Shown here piece after piece: positions 61,295-64,000 of a stretch of DNA of 64,000 nucleotides; within the stretch, counting starts at the first letter, position 1; every line of letters starts with the position of its first letter. Where the stretch lies: NCBI GenBank assembly GCA_002449305.1, contig DKDI01000013.1, positions 40,651 to 104,650 on the forward strand. Reading direction: 5' to 3'. The notes beneath the pieces are model-generated. The model was given only the letters and a program-made list of their open reading frames with translations, did not search any database and was not told the origin of the DNA. The position numbers and the translations under genes are program-made. Source of the stretch: Treponema sp. UBA6852 (GTDB lineage: Bacteria > Spirochaetota > Spirochaetia > Treponematales > Treponemataceae).

Positions 61295-61865
61295 CGCTTC
61301 CCTGCCTTAAAACTTTCCAGCCGTCATTTTCTAAAAGCACAATCGTTGAAGGCAAAGAGCCTTTTTTGTCGCCGTCGTCAATAATCAAATCAACTTCATT
61401 TGTGAATTCTTTTTCAATTCCGCAAACTGAATCCAAAACAGGACTGCCGCTTCGGTTCACGCTTGTGCTGTAAATAGGAAATCCGCATTCAGCAATTACA
61501 TTTCTAAGCCACAAATCTCCCGGACAGCGGAAAGCAACAGTTGCATTTTTTTCAGAAAAAGGAAATTTTAGCGGAACTATAACAGTCAAAGCTCCTGGCC
61601 ATTTTTGCGTAAGCGGCTTTGGAATTTTAAAGTCAGAATATTTTGATATTTCATCTGGAGAAGAAACGAGCTGGATAAAAGGCTTTTTTTCTTCCCTGCC
61701 CTTTATTTTTCTTATTTTTGCGTCTGTATCAAATTTTGACTGCAATGAATTTTCGGCAATTCCGCTGAATCCGTAAACTGTGTCTGTTGGAAGAACGCAA
61801 ATTTTTCCGCGCTTCAAAAAATCCGCCGCAATATGAGCTGAATTTTCATTTTTATTGCATATCAT
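61284..61865 (-). CDS. Sua5/YciO/YrdC-family protein
   Basis: 193 residues from the ATG at 61865. KICVLPTDTVYGFSGIA and AKIRKIKGREEKKPF are the core of the YrdC fold, with a SVNRSGSPVLDSV segment after it. Members make threonylcarbamoyl-AMP for tRNA t6A modification (TsaC) or are YciO-type. At under 200 residues it lacks the Sua5 C-terminal domain, so it is TsaC-like. It overlaps the FtsB-like gene by 14 bases and runs convergent with the exported protein (11-base overlap). Confidence 0.88.
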   Translation of the reverse strand: MICNKNENSAHIAADFLKRGKICVLPTDTVYGFSGIAENSLQSKFDTDAKIRKIKGREEKKPFIQLVSSPDEISKYSDFKIPKPLTQKWPGALTVIVPLKFPFSEKNATVAFRCPGDLWLRNVIAECGFPIYSTSVNRSGSPVLDSVCGIEKEFTNEVDLIIDDGDKKGSLPSTIVLLENDGWKVLRQGSVIV

Positions 61866-62343
61866 AAACCGCAATCCCGCCGCTTGTGATTTTTTTTCTT
61901 GAAGGAAAATGAATGCAGCCTTTCTGCAAGTCAGCTAAAAACAAAACAAAATAAGCCAGAACCATTATAGTCAATGCAGAAGACTTGCAAAGCCATTCTG
62001 GAATATACTTTACTTCATGGTGGCGGATTAAAGTTCCGGGATCAAAAATGTGAGTTTCCCGTGAAGCAAGCCCTGAAATTTTTACAAGTTTTTCACTTTC
62101 AGAGACATAGCCCAGTTTTTTCGCGTAAGAGGCAATAACATCAAGGTCTTTTTGAAGCGCAATCTGCTCAAGAGAAAGCTCGTCATAAGTTTTTTCAATT
62201 GCAGCCGTATGCGCACTCAAAAGTTGTTTCTGCTCCTGAAGCTGTTTCATAGCCCAAATTCCATCGCTTCCACCGATAAAAGCCATGACGGTATAAAAAA
62301 AAGTGCCTATGAAAAATGCCGAAAGCAGTCTGAATCTTTCCAT
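61852..62343 (-). CDS. Septum formation initiator (FtsB/DivIC)-like membrane protein
   Basis: 163 residues. A first membrane span (residues 7-24), a coiled coil (30-68, MKQLQEQKQLLSAHTAAIEK), then ASYAKKLGYVSESEKLVKI, the pattern that follows the coiled coil in FtsB/DivIC. Unlike the short typical family members it has a second membrane span (about 123-142, SALTIMVLAYFVLFLADL) and a cytosolic tail. Probably takes part in the divisome. This is a by-eye call. Confidence 0.7.
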   Translation of the reverse strand: MERFRLLSAFFIGTFFYTVMAFIGGSDGIWAMKQLQEQKQLLSAHTAAIEKTYDELSLEQIALQKDLDVIASYAKKLGYVSESEKLVKISGLASRETHIFDPGTLIRHHEVKYIPEWLCKSSALTIMVLAYFVLFLADLQKGCIHFPSRKKITSGGIAVYDMQ

Positions 62344-62511
62344 TATGAATTGAATTTCGGCAGTTTCAAGGCAAAACTGAACAGCGCATATAATTTTTTT
62401 CTATGGAATTTTTTTTCAATATATAGTAAAATATCTATGCTGATTTATAATAATAAAGCCGATAATTTAATAAGATTTTTTTAATGCAAATTTCTTAAAA
62501 GGGGATTCTAC

Positions 62512-64000
62512 ATGAGCGAAACACCAGAAAACAAAAGTGAACTCGATGAATACGGTGTATGGATAAAAAGCCCTGCGCCAGCTGAAAAAAATGACAAAAC
62601 ACAAGCGCAGAATCCAGTAGAACTGCCAGATGATTTTTCACTAGACAACATAGAAATTTCAGAAATTCCCCTTGAACAGAGCATTGGAGAAGACTTAGAA
62701 AAATCCGTGGACATAGAGCCAGAAGAAACTCCAGCTGTAGAAGATACGGAACTTCCAACAAACGAAGAAACTGCCATTGCAGATGAAATTTCCAAGTTAA
62801 ACAGCTTTGACAATTTTGACATAGACCTTCCAGAAGAACAAAAGACATCTGAAACAGAAGAAATTCCAACAGAGCCAAAAGCAGAAGAAGCTGAAAAAGC
62901 TCCCGAGCCATCCGCAGAAATCCCAGACGGTGAAATAGACTTAGATTCATTTTTAGACAGCAGTTCAGACGCTCCAGCACAGGATGACGAAGTTGATTTA
63001 AGCGCGTTCATGGGAGGAGATTCAGGAAGCTCACCAGACTTTGGAGATGGAGACATTGACCTTGACGCTTTTATGGACGGAGCATCTTTTGAAGGCGAAA
63101 AAGAGGAACAGGCAGAAATTGAAGAAGCTGATCCGCTTGACATTGACTTAGACTTTGAAGAGCCAGTTCTTGAAGGAAGCGACGCAGAAGCCCAGGAAAA
63201 CGAAGCTGAAGATAATACAGAAGATTTCGATTCCCTTTTTGAGAATTTATCTGATGAAACTCCTGAGTTGCAAGAACTTCCAGAAATCGAGCAAGAAACA
63301 GCCCCTTCCCCTGCAACAGCTTCAACTGTGGATTCAGAAGAAATCGACCTTTCGGACTTTGGATTTGAAGACAATTCTGAAAACTTGAATCCTATTTTAG
63401 GCGATGAAAAAGAGAAAAAAGAGCCAACTGGTCCAGTTGACTATGAAATGAACGTTGATATTGAAGATGACAATGAAACTCAGCCTGAAAAAGCAGAAAC
63501 ATCCGAATCGGAATCTTCTGACGATGATGACATTCAGGTTGACATTTCACAAGATTCAGAAAAAGCAGTTCAAAAGGAACAAGAAACTGACCTTTCTTCT
63601 CCAGACGACAGTTTTGATATTGATTCAATTTTTAACAATATTGAAGATGAAAACGGACAGACTGTAGACTTTTCAGCAAGCGAAACTCCTAAAGAAGAAC
63701 AAAACGAGCCAGTTGCACTCGAAGAAATTCCAGCAGAACCAAACGCAGATGATTTTCCAGCAGTAGAAACTTTTCAAGAACCTAAGCAAGAAATTGCGCA
63801 GCCAGAATTAGAAGAACCGCAAGTAGAAAACGTTTCCACAGATTCATCTGACACTGAAATTTCTTTGGACGATTTTATGGGCGAAGAAGGCTTTACTGAC
63901 GGAGGTCCTGGCGTTACAGGACCTTACAACGAAGACGGAACTTTGATTCAGCGTGAAGAAAAAAAAGAGCCGGCCGCGGAAGAACCTGAAACTGTAGAAG
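62512..64000 (+). CDS. Large acidic repeat protein, cut by the window edge
   Basis: At least 496 codons, open to base 64000, with the ATG behind AAGGGG. About a third of residues are Asp or Glu, with many Pro, Ser and Ala, and no signal peptide. A recurring motif of the form [D/E]-I-D-L-D-x-F-[M/L] appears at least four times (EIDLDSFLDS, EVDLSAFMGG, DIDLDAFMDG, EISLDDFMGE), each beginning a short acidic block. This points to a disordered multivalent linker or interaction scaffold. The folded domain, if any, must lie beyond the window. Function unknown. Confidence 0.75.
   Translation, partial: MSETPENKSELDEYGVWIKSPAPAEKNDKTQAQNPVELPDDFSLDNIEISEIPLEQSIGEDLEKSVDIEPEETPAVEDTELPTNEETAIADEISKLNSFDNFDIDLPEEQKTSETEEIPTEPKAEEAEKAPEPSAEIPDGEIDLDSFLDSSSDAPAQDDEVDLSAFMGGDSGSSPDFGDGDIDLDAFMDGASFEGEKEEQAEIEEADPLDIDLDFEEPVLEGSDAEAQENEAEDNTEDFDSLFENLSDETPELQELPEIEQETAPSPATASTVDSEEIDLSDFGFEDNSENLNPILGDEKEKKEPTGPVDYEMNVDIEDDNETQPEKAETSESESSDDDDIQVDISQDSEKAVQKEQETDLSSPDDSFDIDSIFNNIEDENGQTVDFSASETPKEEQNEPVALEEIPAEPNADDFPAVETFQEPKQEIAQPELEEPQVENVSTDSSDTEISLDDFMGEEGFTDGGPGVTGPYNEDGTLIQREEKKEPAAEEPETVE

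Noticed and set aside
62495..63374. Minus-strand ORFs of 161 and 288 codons opposite the acidic protein
   Set aside because: They mirror the Asp/Glu-rich plus-strand gene, giving Ser- and Leu-rich low-complexity products without motifs or Shine-Dalgarno sites.

Overview
The window is AT-rich bacterial chromosome that reads as a Treponema-like spirochete, probably a host-associated non-pallidum species. The main evidence is a flagellar sheath protein (FlaA), a protein resembling the spirochete-restricted spiro-SPASM family, an RsbU/RsbV/RsbW-like switch with no sigma factor beside it, and the block rpsB-tsf-frr-uppS-cdsA-dxr-rseP, an order I recall from Treponema pallidum. There is no phage, insertion sequence or CRISPR array. 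Almost all of it is chromosomal housekeeping and envelope gene content. The two tRNA genes and the tmRNA gene do not encode their CCA ends.

Layout. 1-3.8 kb: coaD, an outer-membrane-type barrel, a lipoprotein, a HEAT-repeat exported protein, tRNA-Arg and maf. 3.9-12 kb: translation and envelope operon (rpsB, tsf, frr, uppS, cdsA, dxr, rseP, exported beta-propeller). 12-24 kb, mostly minus: ABC-F ATPase, DEAD-box helicase, an orphan 5S rRNA, a flavin reductase-rubredoxin, a heavy-metal P-type ATPase cluster, D-lactate dehydrogenase, a 22-bp tandem repeat, an AspT-type exchanger, tRNA-Glu and an alarmone-synthetase-like/TPR protein. 23.9-33.3 kb: seven minus-strand genes running from a spiro-SPASM-like protein through a glycosyltransferase-like protein, a three-domain sugar-nucleotide enzyme, an ATP-grasp protein, a cell-wall amidase and a GerMN-like protein to FlaA. 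This is the best candidate for an undescribed system, probably making or attaching a surface or flagellar glycan. 33.3-36.7 kb: xseA-xseB-mutL. 36.7-44.3 kb: TPR proteins, a phosphoesterase and a ParB-like protein. 44.4-47.5 kb: the Rsb partner switch and tmRNA. 47.6-57.9 kb: a long minus-strand run (29-residue basic ribosomal-type protein, dxs, folP, cdaA, ybbR, acpS, DUF2225-like, truA, a lipoprotein, membrane proteins, Nudix, SH3-like lipoprotein, XRE regulator). 58-64 kb: hemW, lepB, smpB, an exported protein, a Sua5/YrdC protein, an FtsB-like protein and the start of a large acidic protein that runs off the right edge.

The genes form coherent modules: isoprenoid synthesis (dxs, dxr, uppS), trans-translation (ssrA, smpB), c-di-AMP (cdaA with a YbbR partner), and envelope biogenesis (cdsA, rseP, lepB, amidase, FtsB-like). 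A recurring regulatory pattern is a sigma-70-like -10 box only 6-9 bases from a start codon that has no Shine-Dalgarno, which suggests leaderless mRNAs. Several other genes start with TTG behind a clear Shine-Dalgarno. All functions are inferred from sequence read by eye. No database search was run.
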